DNA of 10,629 nucleotides from Alphaproteobacteria bacterium (GTDB lineage Bacteria > Pseudomonadota > Alphaproteobacteria > Sphingomonadales > Emcibacteraceae). The stretch covers positions 1-10,629 of the forward strand of contig JAADGA010000024.1 in the NCBI GenBank assembly GCA_013152615.1, given 5' to 3'. The notes beneath the pieces were generated by a model. It was not told the DNA's origin. It did not search any database and was given only the letters and a program-made list of their open reading frames with translations. Shown one piece after another: positions 1 through 6,336 of the stretch. The translations under genes and the position numbers were made by a program. Each line of letters begins with the position of its first letter. Positions within the stretch are counted from its first letter, which is position 1.

Positions 1-77
1 GCTTGCTTCACTCGTTTTGGGCCGGGATAATTTTTTTATCACATCGGCGATAAATTCCGGCTATATCTGTCTATATT
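1..77 (+). promoter_or_regulatory. Upstream region of the first gene
   Basis: No gene is visible in these 77 bases. There is a T-rich tract at about 31-37 and AT-rich sequence just before the start codon at 78, including TATATC at 62-67, which could be a -10 element. No well-spaced -35 partner is convincing and there is no Shine-Dalgarno sequence before the ATG. The in-frame stop TAA at 51-53 excludes an earlier start. The leader may be very short or absent; this is inference only. Confidence 0.25.
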
Positions 78-848
78 ATGAAATTAAATTTTTATCAGCT
101 GGGGTCCGGCCCCGTGAGTCTGCTTATCCTCCACGGGCTTTTTGGCTCAGGCCATAATTTTCGCACTCTGGCTAAAAAGTTAAGTGTGAAATATCACGTC
201 TATTGCCTTGATTTACGCAATCACGGTAATTCCCCTCATGATGATGATGTTTCGTTCGGGGCCATGGCCGCGGATATTAGTGAATTTATGGCGGATCATA
301 ATATTGACCGTCCGGCGGTGATGGGTCATTCCCTTGGCGGTAAGGTTGCCATGCAGCTGGCGCTCAGCCACCCCGAAAAGATATCAAAATTAATCATCGG
401 TGACATTGCCCCGGTCGCCTATCCCCATCATCATGATCAGATATTCGCCGGATTGAATGAGGTCAGCCGCCGCGCGCCCGCGTCCCGCAAGGAGGCCGAA
501 CGGATATTGACGGATTATATCGAAATCCCCGAAGTCCGCCTGTTCCTGCTGACCAATCTGGTTCGCGGCGCGGATCATTCCCTCCACTGGCGGATTAATG
601 TCGATGGCCTGCAAAAGGGCTATCGGCATATTGCGAAAAAACTCTGTGGCAGCCCCTATGGCGGCCCTGCCCTTTTTATTCGCGGGGCGTTGTCAGACTA
701 TGTCAAAGCAGAATATTACCCGGAAATTTATCAGCTTTTTCCCAAGGCCCATATTGTCACGCTTGAGGGCGCGGGCCACTGGCTCCACGCCGAAAAACCT
801 GATAAATTTGCCGAAATTGTTCGCGGTTTTCTGAACGGAGATCACTAG
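78..848 (+). CDS. Alpha/beta hydrolase, YbfF-type esterase family
   Basis: A 256-residue single-domain serine hydrolase, cytoplasmic, with no signal peptide. Visible motifs are HGLFGS at 19-24 (oxyanion-hole loop), DLRNHGNS at 45-52, the nucleophile elbow GHSLGGK at 83-89 with Ser85, Asp207 in the RGALSDY stretch, and His234 in GAGHWLH. Asp109 in the GDIAP motif has the same spacing from the serine as the acidic residue proposed for the E. coli YbfF triad (from memory). Length and motif order fit the YbfF esterase/acyl-CoA thioesterase group; the true substrate is unknown. ATG at 78 is the only start after the in-frame stop at 51-53 and has no clear ribosome binding site. Its stop codon directly abuts the start of the next gene, so the two are probably one transcript. 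Confidence 0.85.
   Translation: MKLNFYQLGSGPVSLLILHGLFGSGHNFRTLAKKLSVKYHVYCLDLRNHGNSPHDDDVSFGAMAADISEFMADHNIDRPAVMGHSLGGKVAMQLALSHPEKISKLIIGDIAPVAYPHHHDQIFAGLNEVSRRAPASRKEAERILTDYIEIPEVRLFLLTNLVRGADHSLHWRINVDGLQKGYRHIAKKLCGSPYGGPALFIRGALSDYVKAEYYPEIYQLFPKAHIVTLEGAGHWLHAEKPDKFAEIVRGFLNGDH
837..840 (+). promoter_or_regulatory. Ribosome binding site of the ketopantoate reductase gene
   Basis: GGAG lies 8 bases before the ATG at 849, inside the last codons of the upstream hydrolase. It supports this start and independent ribosome loading in addition to coupling. Confidence 0.7.
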
Positions 849-1778
849 ATGCGCATCGCTATCATGGGCAGTGGCGGCATTGGCGGCTTTCTCGGGGCCA
901 AACTGGCCACAGCCGGGCATGAGGTTATCTTTATCGCCCGGGGTCGTCATTTGCAGGCCATCAAGTCAAACGGATTAAAGCTGCTGTCCACCGAGGGGGA
1001 TATTGATATCCATCCGGCGACAGCTTATAGCAATAGCAGAGATGCGGGCAGCGTTGATCTGATCCTTTTCTGTGTCAAGCTGTATGATACCGCCGCCGCC
1101 GCCCGCGCCTGTCTGGCGATGATGGCTGATGACACCTTCATTCTGACACTGCAGAACGGGGTTGAAAGTGTTGACATGATCTCGGCCATTGTCGGTGCGG
1201 GCAAAACCATTGGCGGCTCAATCTATGTTTCGGCCAATATTGACCGCCCCGGGGTGATCCGGCATTCCGGCGGCACCAACAGCATCCACTTTGCCGAAAC
1301 CAGCAACCTGCCCGGTCGACGAACTGAAATACTGGAAACCATATTTAATGATGCGGGGCTTGTTGGCCAGTGCGCGGATAACCTGCAACGGATGCTGTGG
1401 ACCAAATTTGTCCTGCTCTGTGCCAATGCCAGTCTGGGGTCACTGACCGATAGCGGCGCGGTTGCCCTCTGTTCCGACCCGGATGGCCGGGCGTTATTAA
1501 CCGGTGCCATGCAGGAGGTGTGCGCTGTAGCCCGGGCAATGGGGATTATATTGCCGGAAAATACCGTAGCCGAGCTTTTGGCGGTGATTATGAATGCCGC
1601 ACCCCGGCAGGACCTGATCGCCTCCCAATGCCTTGACCTCAGAAGTGGTAACCGGCTCGAACTGGAATGGATTCAGGGGACATTGCACCGGCTGGGCAGG
1701 AAATACCATGTCCCGACCCCGATCAACAGCACCGCCTATGTCGCCTTAAAAAGATTCGCCGCCGGGACTCTCAGCTAG
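849..1778 (+). CDS. panE: 2-dehydropantoate 2-reductase (ketopantoate reductase, ApbA/PanE family)
   Basis: A 309-residue protein of typical family length. It begins with an N-terminal Rossmann fold containing GSGGIGG at 7-13 for NADPH. QNG at 102-104 is the conserved substrate/cofactor loop. The C-terminal helical domain has the catalytic lysine Lys186 (WTKF) and the acidic residue Glu271 in RLELEWIQG, which align with Lys176 and Glu256 of E. coli PanE. The family reduces ketopantoate to pantoate with NADPH in pantothenate/CoA synthesis. No panB, panC or panD is nearby, so a related 2-oxoacid reductase activity is possible. The start has a GGAG ribosome binding site 8 bases upstream and directly follows the hydrolase stop. 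The last codons lie in a tandem 33-bp duplication, so the C-terminal tail KRFAAGTLS is echoed in frame just after the stop. Confidence 0.85.
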   Translation: MRIAIMGSGGIGGFLGAKLATAGHEVIFIARGRHLQAIKSNGLKLLSTEGDIDIHPATAYSNSRDAGSVDLILFCVKLYDTAAAARACLAMMADDTFILTLQNGVESVDMISAIVGAGKTIGGSIYVSANIDRPGVIRHSGGTNSIHFAETSNLPGRRTEILETIFNDAGLVGQCADNLQRMLWTKFVLLCANASLGSLTDSGAVALCSDPDGRALLTGAMQEVCAVARAMGIILPENTVAELLAVIMNAAPRQDLIASQCLDLRSGNRLELEWIQGTLHRLGRKYHVPTPINSTAYVALKRFAAGTLS

Positions 1779-1813
1779 GGAAAAAAATTTGCCGCCGGGT
1801 CTCCCGGCCAGGG
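1748..1813. repeat. Imperfect tandem duplication, two 33-bp units, spanning the panE stop
   Basis: Unit 1 is 1748-1780 and unit 2 is 1781-1813; they abut and match at 27 of 33 positions by eye. Unit 1 carries the panE stop TAG at 1776-1778; in unit 2 the same place reads CAG. Because 33 is a multiple of three, the second unit in the panE frame would encode KKFAAGSPGQ, an echo of the real tail KRFAAGTLS. Unit 2 also contains the terminator-like hairpin described separately. Confidence 0.7.
1781..1808 (-). terminator. Candidate intrinsic terminator of the minus-strand operon
   Basis: Read on the minus strand, GCCGGG (1808-1803), a 3-base loop AGA and CCCGGC (1799-1794) form a perfect 6-bp GC-only stem. 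It is followed by GGCAAA and then seven T (1787-1781). It begins 18 bases after the methyltransferase stop. The six-base gap before the T tract makes it less than canonical. It is unlikely to act on the plus-strand panE transcript, where no T tract follows the stem. Confidence 0.5.
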
Positions 1814-1826
1814 TGATGTCAGCACT

Positions 1827-2435
1827 CTAATCCCGTTTGGCCGTCATCAGGAATACCGGATACGCTCGCGCTCGCTCGTCCTGCTGAATGCTATGGGCTG
1901 TTACGAAGCTGATATTGGTAAATCCGGCCTGTGTCATTTTTGCCGCCAGATCATCGCGATCAAAACCGTGATGGAAAATACCCTCGGCATCTTTGGGATG
2001 AAATGTGCCGTCTTCCGCATCAAGGTCGGCGAGCGCAATGTGGCCACCGGGCTTCAGGTTTGCCTTCAACACCGCGATCAGATGGTCGGTATCCTCAACA
2101 TGATGCAGGGTCATGGCGCTCATGATCAGATCAAATTTCATCGCCAGCGGATGGGTGATTATATCCTGATTGATAATTTCGACCTTGGCCTTAAGTGCCT
2201 CTTTCGCCGACAGTTTTTCCAGCATCGACTCCGAAATATCTGCGGCAACAATCTTTTTCACCTCCGGGGCAATCTGTGAACAGAGCAGGCCGGTCCCGGC
2301 CCCGAAGTCGAGGACTTCCATATCCGCAGTGAGCGTGATTTGTGATTTTACCGCCCTGCCGATAGCAGCCGCCAGATTGCGGCGGCGGTCATTGCCGTCC
2401 CAGTCCTCTGATTTTTCCTTAAACAAGTCAGCCAT
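1827..2435 (-). CDS. Class I SAM-dependent methyltransferase, substrate unknown
   Basis: A 202-residue soluble protein. Motif I is VLDFGAGTGL at 41-50 (SAM binding), the acidic residue of motif II is Asp66 in AADIS, FDLIMSAMTLHHV at 101-113 resembles the small-molecule (UbiE/COQ5-like, Methyltransf_11/25) group, and LKPGGHIALADL at 127-138 is motif III. The substrate cannot be read from the sequence. It is the last gene of the cysE-desulfurase operon: its ATG overlaps the preceding desulfurase stop by 8 bases (ATGGCTGA), and AAGGA lies 8 bases upstream. The context suggests a link to sulfur or cofactor metabolism, but that is inference. A candidate terminator follows. Confidence 0.85.
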   Translation of the reverse strand: MADLFKEKSEDWDGNDRRRNLAAAIGRAVKSQITLTADMEVLDFGAGTGLLCSQIAPEVKKIVAADISESMLEKLSAKEALKAKVEIINQDIITHPLAMKFDLIMSAMTLHHVEDTDHLIAVLKANLKPGGHIALADLDAEDGTFHPKDAEGIFHHGFDRDDLAAKMTQAGFTNISFVTAHSIQQDERARAYPVFLMTAKRD

Positions 2436-3645
2436 TTCTGTTTTCCTTTCTATCTGGGTGAAGCAAGTCTCTTATCTTGCTGATCTTACGTATTATTTCA
2501 TGGGTAGCAGTATCAATTTCTGCCGGTGTCGTCATCCGGCCAAATCCTATTCTGACCGAGGAGTCTATCTGTTTTTTATCAAGGCCGAGGGCCGCGAGAA
2601 CATGGGATGGTTCCGTTTTTTCTGTTGAGCATGCCGATCCGGTTGACAGCGCAATATTGCGTAATTCCCTCATCAATAAGTCGCCCTTGACCCCGGAGAA
2701 AGTAAAATTCAGATTGCCGGGATAACGCTGGTTTGTGGAACCATTCAGCCGGATATCCGGTAATTGCCCGAATAGCGCCGCAGTCATTCTTTGGCCGAGG
2801 GCGGTGACATGGGCGTAATCCTGATCCATATCCTGCCCGGCAATCCGGCACGCCGTGCCAAGTCCAGCGCATAATGCCGGGGACAAGGTGCCGGAGCGCA
2901 GCCCCCTCTCCTGCCCGCCGCCGTCAAACAGGGCCAATGGCCGCTGTCTGATGTTATTGCTGATGTAAAGGGCGCCAACCCCTTTGGGACCATAGATTTT
3001 ATGGCCGGAAATGCTCAACAGATCAATATTCAGATCACGGACATCAAGCGGAATTTTACCGACTGCCTGCGCCGCATCGGTGTGAAAGATGACATTCCGG
3101 TCGGCACAGATGGCGCCAATTTTCCTTAAATCCTGTATGACCCCGATTTCATTATTCACCGCCATCACCGACACCAGTGATGTTTGGGCGCAGATTGCCC
3201 GGGTCAGCTCATCCGGGTCAATCAGACCCGCGCTGTCGACCGGCAGATATGTTACACTAAAGCCCGCCCTTTCAAGGGCGGCGCAGCTTTCCAGCACACA
3301 GGGATGTTCCGTTTGGGCGGTAATGATATGGTTTTTTGCCGGAAAGGCGGCATAGGCGGTGCCTTTAATGGCAATATTATTGGATTCGGTTGCCCCGGAG
3401 GTAAAAATAATCTCTGAACCATCGGCCCCGATCAGGGCCGCGACCTGATCCCGGGCAAGATCAACCCCCGCCGCGGCTTCCCAGCCAAAACGGTGACTGG
3501 TTGAATGAGGATTACCGAATTTATCGGTAAAATACGGCATCATCGCCGCTAACACCCGGGAATCAAGCGGGGTTGTTGCCTGATAATCCAGATATATCGG
3601 CACGGCGGGAATCACTTTCTCTTGCGCTCGTAAAGCTTTATCCAT
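2428..3645 (-). CDS. Cysteine desulfurase B (IscS/NifS-like, class V aminotransferase fold)
   Basis: A 405-residue PLP enzyme that converts L-cysteine to alanine and carries the sulfur as a cysteine persulfide. Visible features: IYLDYQATTPLD at 17-28, the PLP-stacking His113 (TEHPCVLE), Asp190 and Gln193 (HTDAAQ), Schiff-base Lys216 in SGHKIYGPKG, GGGQERGLRSGT at 242-253, and catalytic Cys339 in STGSACSTEK. The flexible loop after the cysteine marks group I (IscS/NifS) rather than SufS. The ATG at 3645 overlaps the upstream desulfurase by 34 bases. A GTG at 3615 (residue 11) would instead give a 4-base GTGA overlap and an N-terminus closer to typical IscS, so the true protein may have 395 residues. 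Its 3' end overlaps the methyltransferase. The sulfur acceptor is not in the window. Confidence 0.93.
   Translation of the reverse strand: MDKALRAQEKVIPAVPIYLDYQATTPLDSRVLAAMMPYFTDKFGNPHSTSHRFGWEAAAGVDLARDQVAALIGADGSEIIFTSGATESNNIAIKGTAYAAFPAKNHIITAQTEHPCVLESCAALERAGFSVTYLPVDSAGLIDPDELTRAICAQTSLVSVMAVNNEIGVIQDLRKIGAICADRNVIFHTDAAQAVGKIPLDVRDLNIDLLSISGHKIYGPKGVGALYISNNIRQRPLALFDGGGQERGLRSGTLSPALCAGLGTACRIAGQDMDQDYAHVTALGQRMTAALFGQLPDIRLNGSTNQRYPGNLNFTFSGVKGDLLMRELRNIALSTGSACSTEKTEPSHVLAALGLDKKQIDSSVRIGFGRMTTPAEIDTATHEIIRKISKIRDLLHPDRKENRNG
2444..2448 (-). promoter_or_regulatory. Ribosome binding site of the methyltransferase gene
   Basis: AAGGA on the minus strand, 8 bases before the ATG at 2435, lies within the 3' end of the cysteine desulfurase gene. 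It supports the overlapping start. Confidence 0.65.
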
Positions 3646-4718
3646 GCGGCGATAAAGCGGTTAATGTCATCTTCGGTCGTGGTCCAGCCGAGGCTGACCC
3701 GGATGGTGGACAGCGCCTGATCCCTGCTCGCCCCCATGGCAGAAACCACGTGGGACGGTTTGACCTTGCCCGACGAGCAGGCGGCACCGGAGCTGACGCA
3801 GATGCCGTCAAGATCAAAGGCCATCACTTGGGTTTCGCTGGCGACCCCCGGCATCAGGATGGTGGTGGTATTGGGCAACCGGTTCGATTGTGCGCCGTAG
3901 AAAACCACCTCTGCCGCATGGTGGCTGATTTCCTGCTCGATCCGGTCCCGGAATTTTTTGTTAATTGTCATCGTCTGAAGATTTTGCGCTAACAGGCTGA
4001 CCGCCTTGGCAAAACCGGCGATTCCGGCAAGGTTTTCGGTGCCAGCGCGCCGGCCTTTTTCCTGACCACCCCCGGCAAACAGGGCGTGAATGGGGATATC
4101 TTCCGATGCCACAAGCAGCCCAACCCCCTGGGGCCCACTGATCTTGTGAGCGGAGAATGACATCATATCCACACCGCTATCCTGAAAATCCACCGGAATT
4201 TTCCCCAGCGCCTGCACGGCATCACTGTGAAACAGCGCCCCTGCATTATGGGCAATGGCCGCAAGCGTCCTGATATCCTGAATAACCCCGGTTTCATTAT
4301 TGGCCAGCATGATTGAAACCAGTATTTTACCGCTCGCCTTCGTCAGAAGCTTTTTCAGCTCATCTGCCGAGACATAACCCTTGTCATCGACCGCCAATAT
4401 GTCCAACCGGCCACGAAAATGTTCCGCCATATGCAGAATCGAATCATGTTCGGTTGCCGCAATGATAATATGGTCCATCTTCGCCGCCATTATGGCAATA
4501 TTATTGGCCTCGGTACCGCCGCTGGTAAAGATAATCTGTTCGGGACGGCAATTTACCACGCGGGCGATAGTTTCGCGACTGTCTTCCAGCATAGTCATCG
4601 CCTTGCGGCCAACAGCATGAACCGATGACGGATTACCGCCGATCGTCATCACCCGCAGCATTTCCGTCATGACCTCGGGCTTCACCGGTGCGGTGGCATT
4701 ATGGTCGAGATAAATCAT
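3612..4718 (-). CDS. Cysteine desulfurase A (NifS/IscS-like)
   Basis: A 368-residue PLP-dependent desulfurase, clearly diverged from its downstream neighbour rather than a recent copy. It has YLDHNATAP at 3-11, GNPSSVH at 28-34, His91 (ATEHDS), NNETGVI at 140-146, Asp166 and Gln169 (HSDAVQ), Schiff-base Lys192 in [24 protein letters not shown] at 216-229 and catalytic Cys314 in [16 protein letters not shown]. All key residues are present, so it should be active in persulfide formation. The loop after the cysteine again indicates group I. Its ATG overlaps the cysE stop by four bases (ATGA) without a strong ribosome binding site, which implies translational coupling. From memory, similar proteins occur as the first of two desulfurases in alphaproteobacterial isc-suf clusters; here no SufB follows. 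Confidence 0.93.
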   Translation of the reverse strand: MIYLDHNATAPVKPEVMTEMLRVMTIGGNPSSVHAVGRKAMTMLEDSRETIARVVNCRPEQIIFTSGGTEANNIAIMAAKMDHIIIAATEHDSILHMAEHFRGRLDILAVDDKGYVSADELKKLLTKASGKILVSIMLANNETGVIQDIRTLAAIAHNAGALFHSDAVQALGKIPVDFQDSGVDMMSFSAHKISGPQGVGLLVASEDIPIHALFAGGGQEKGRRAGTENLAGIAGFAKAVSLLAQNLQTMTINKKFRDRIEQEISHHAAEVVFYGAQSNRLPNTTTILMPGVASETQVMAFDLDGICVSSGAACSSGKVKPSHVVSAMGASRDQALSTIRVSLGWTTTEDDINRFIAAWIKLYERKRK

Positions 4719-5461
4719 TCTGAGCCGGTTATTTCAGATTTTGCCGTCTTTGAGGAAGATTTTCGGGATTTATGCAGTTTCACAATATCCCGGGCGTCAC
4801 GTTCCGCCAGATCCTGTTCAAGTTCCTCAACCCGGCTTTTCAGGCCGCAGACCATATCGAACATGCCTTCGAGTGACCGCGCAATCGGGTCGGGCAGTTC
4901 ATCCGTTGACATGCCGTAGGCACAGAAATCCCGGGCCTTTTTTTCTTCCGCAGCAGCAATGGCCTTGGCCGGGATGCCAATGACGGTGGCATTTTCCATT
5001 ACCGGCTTGACGACGACCGCGTTGGACCCAATGCGGGCATTGCGCCCGATATGGATAGGACCAAGTATCTTGGCCCCGGCACCGACAATAACCCCGTCTT
5101 CCAATGTTGGATGACGTTTGCCACCATGCAATGATGTCCCGCCCAGTGTCACCCCCTGATAAAGGGTGACATTATCGCCGACTTCCGTGGTTTCACCAAT
5201 AACGACGCCCATACCGTGATCAATAAACACCCCCTTGCCGATTTTGGCGGCAGGGTGGATTTCTATGCCGCTCAGGAAACGGCCCAGATGAGAAATAAAC
5301 CGGGCCAATGTGGTAAAATTTCTGCCCCATAGCCAGTGGGCCATGCGGTAATACATCAGCACATGAACGCCGGGATAGGAAATCAGCGCATCTAATTTTG
5401 ATTTTGCTGCCGGATCACGCTCCAGAACAACAGAAATATCATGGCGTATATTGTCAAACAT
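4715..5461 (-). CDS. cysE: Serine O-acetyltransferase
   Basis: A 248-residue enzyme that transfers acetyl from acetyl-CoA to L-serine, the committed step of cysteine synthesis. The left-handed beta-helix region is marked by hexapeptide repeats from about 65 to 165. Asp16 (ERDPAA), His82 ([11 protein letters not shown]) and His117 (GGKRHPT) align with the E. coli CysE residues Asp92, His158 and His193. The N-terminal helical extension of enteric CysE is missing, so this is the short type. Residues 205-230 look helical/coiled-coil, then a Lys/Ser-rich tail ends in TGSE, without the terminal Ile that binds CysK. It is the first gene of the minus-strand operon, and its stop overlaps the next start (ATGA). 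The ribosome binding site before the ATG at 5461 is weak. Confidence 0.95.
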   Translation of the reverse strand: MFDNIRHDISVVLERDPAAKSKLDALISYPGVHVLMYYRMAHWLWGRNFTTLARFISHLGRFLSGIEIHPAAKIGKGVFIDHGMGVVIGETTEVGDNVTLYQGVTLGGTSLHGGKRHPTLEDGVIVGAGAKILGPIHIGRNARIGSNAVVVKPVMENATVIGIPAKAIAAAEEKKARDFCAYGMSTDELPDPIARSLEGMFDMVCGLKSRVEELEQDLAERDARDIVKLHKSRKSSSKTAKSEITGSE

Positions 5462-5600
5462 CCTGTGACACCCAATTCCCTCTTGCTTTTAGCCCGTGCT
5501 TTTATGCTATAAAAAAGGCTGATTCGGCAGGTTTGATGCAAAAGTTAAGATTTACCATGACTCATATAGGGTTAACAGACAATAACGTCAAGGGATGACC

Positions 5601-5630
5601 TTGGGTGTAAAGGCCTCACTCCTGTATTAT
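5601..5630 (+). promoter_or_regulatory. Candidate sigma-70-type promoter for the hydrolase-tyrS unit
   Basis: TTGGGT at 5601-5606 and TATTAT at 5625-5630 are separated by 18 bases, an acceptable housekeeping-promoter arrangement. They lie 36 bases upstream of the hydrolase ATG. This is a by-eye match only. Confidence 0.4.
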
Positions 5631-5656
5631 TTTCAGATAAACAAAAAATATATATG

Positions 5657-5660
5657 AGGA
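5657..5660 (+). promoter_or_regulatory. Ribosome binding site of the COG2945-type hydrolase
   Basis: AGGA lies 6 bases before the ATG at 5667, in an A-rich context. It firmly supports that start. Confidence 0.7.
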
Positions 5661-5666
5661 AAAAAT

Positions 5667-6308
5667 ATGCCTGAAATTATTTTCAGTGGCCCGGATGGTC
5701 GCCTTGAAGGCCGTTATCAAGCCGGAAAGGGTGACAATCCGCCCGTTGCCCTGATCCTTCATTCTGATCCGCAATTTGGCAGTAACATGAATCACAAGGT
5801 ATGTTTTTATCTTTATCATTCTTTTAAACGCCGGGGATTTTCGGTATTGCGGTTTAATTTTCGCGGAGTCGGCAGGAGTCAGGGCCATTTTGACGATGGT
5901 ATTGGCGAATTAAGTGATGCCGCGGCGGCACTTGACTGGATTCAGGCCCAGAATCGGGATGCTTCGAGCTGCTGGATTGCCGGTTATTCCTTCGGCGCGT
6001 GGATCGGGATGCAACTGTTGATGCGCCGCCCGGAAATTCAGGGTTTCCTGTCTGTTTCCCCCCCGGCGAATTTATATGATTTCAGCTTCCTTGCCCCCTG
6101 CCCGGCCTCTGGCCAGATTATTCAGGGCACCGCAGATACCGTTGTTTCCGAATCTTCCGTGCAAAAGCTGGTCGATAAACTGAAAACTCAGAAGGGCATT
6201 GATATTCAATATGACAAGATTGAAGGGGCCGATCATCTCTATGTTGATTACCACGGGCCGCTGGTGCAGCAGGTTGATAAATACCTGACCTCAAGTCTCG
6301 GTTATTAA
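5667..6308 (+). CDS. Alpha/beta hydrolase, COG2945-type
   Basis: A 213-residue soluble alpha/beta hydrolase. The catalytic triad can be read as Ser108 in GYSFG, Asp157 in GTADTVV and His190 in GADHLY. LRFNFRGVGRSQG at 61-73 is a hallmark of this group. The substrate of the family is not established. The stretch HSDPQFGSNMNH at 32-43 replaces the HPHPxFGGTMxN motif that I recall as typical, although the triad is intact. From memory, genes of this group sit near isc-suf clusters in alphaproteobacteria, and here it is divergent from the cysE-desulfurase operon. The start has a good AGGA site. tyrS follows after 28 bases with no terminator between, so the two are probably cotranscribed. Confidence 0.87.
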   Translation: MPEIIFSGPDGRLEGRYQAGKGDNPPVALILHSDPQFGSNMNHKVCFYLYHSFKRRGFSVLRFNFRGVGRSQGHFDDGIGELSDAAAALDWIQAQNRDASSCWIAGYSFGAWIGMQLLMRRPEIQGFLSVSPPANLYDFSFLAPCPASGQIIQGTADTVVSESSVQKLVDKLKTQKGIDIQYDKIEGADHLYVDYHGPLVQQVDKYLTSSLGY

Positions 6309-6336
6309 GGTCTGAAAAAAACTTAAAGAAAAACAT

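Larger units (their letters stand above)
5462..5666. promoter_or_regulatory. Divergent regulatory region between cysE and the alpha/beta hydrolase
   Basis: These 205 bases hold no convincing gene. They must contain start signals for both flanking operons. On the minus strand, TATAGC at 5511-5506 is a possible -10 for cysE, but no properly spaced -35 is clear. Two GANTC sites (GATTC 5521-5525, GACTC 5559-5563) are potential CcrM methylation targets. A short inverted repeat, CAAGG (5589-5593) and CCTTG (5599-5603), overlaps the -35 of the rightward promoter. I found no recognisable IscR or CysB operator. Confidence 0.5.

Noticed and set aside
24..40. GATAA/TTATC stem around a T run near the left edge as a terminator
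   Set aside because: The stem is only 5 bp and AT-rich, the T run is in the loop, and the upstream gene is not visible.
5551..5575. Possible IscR-type operator around CATGACTCATATAGGG
   Set aside because: Only the GACT half resembles the type 1 site; the second half-site does not match.
5398..5598. Small plus-strand open frame across the cysE start and the divergent region
   Set aside because: It overlaps the cysE 5' end antisense, has no ribosome binding site and no recognisable product.
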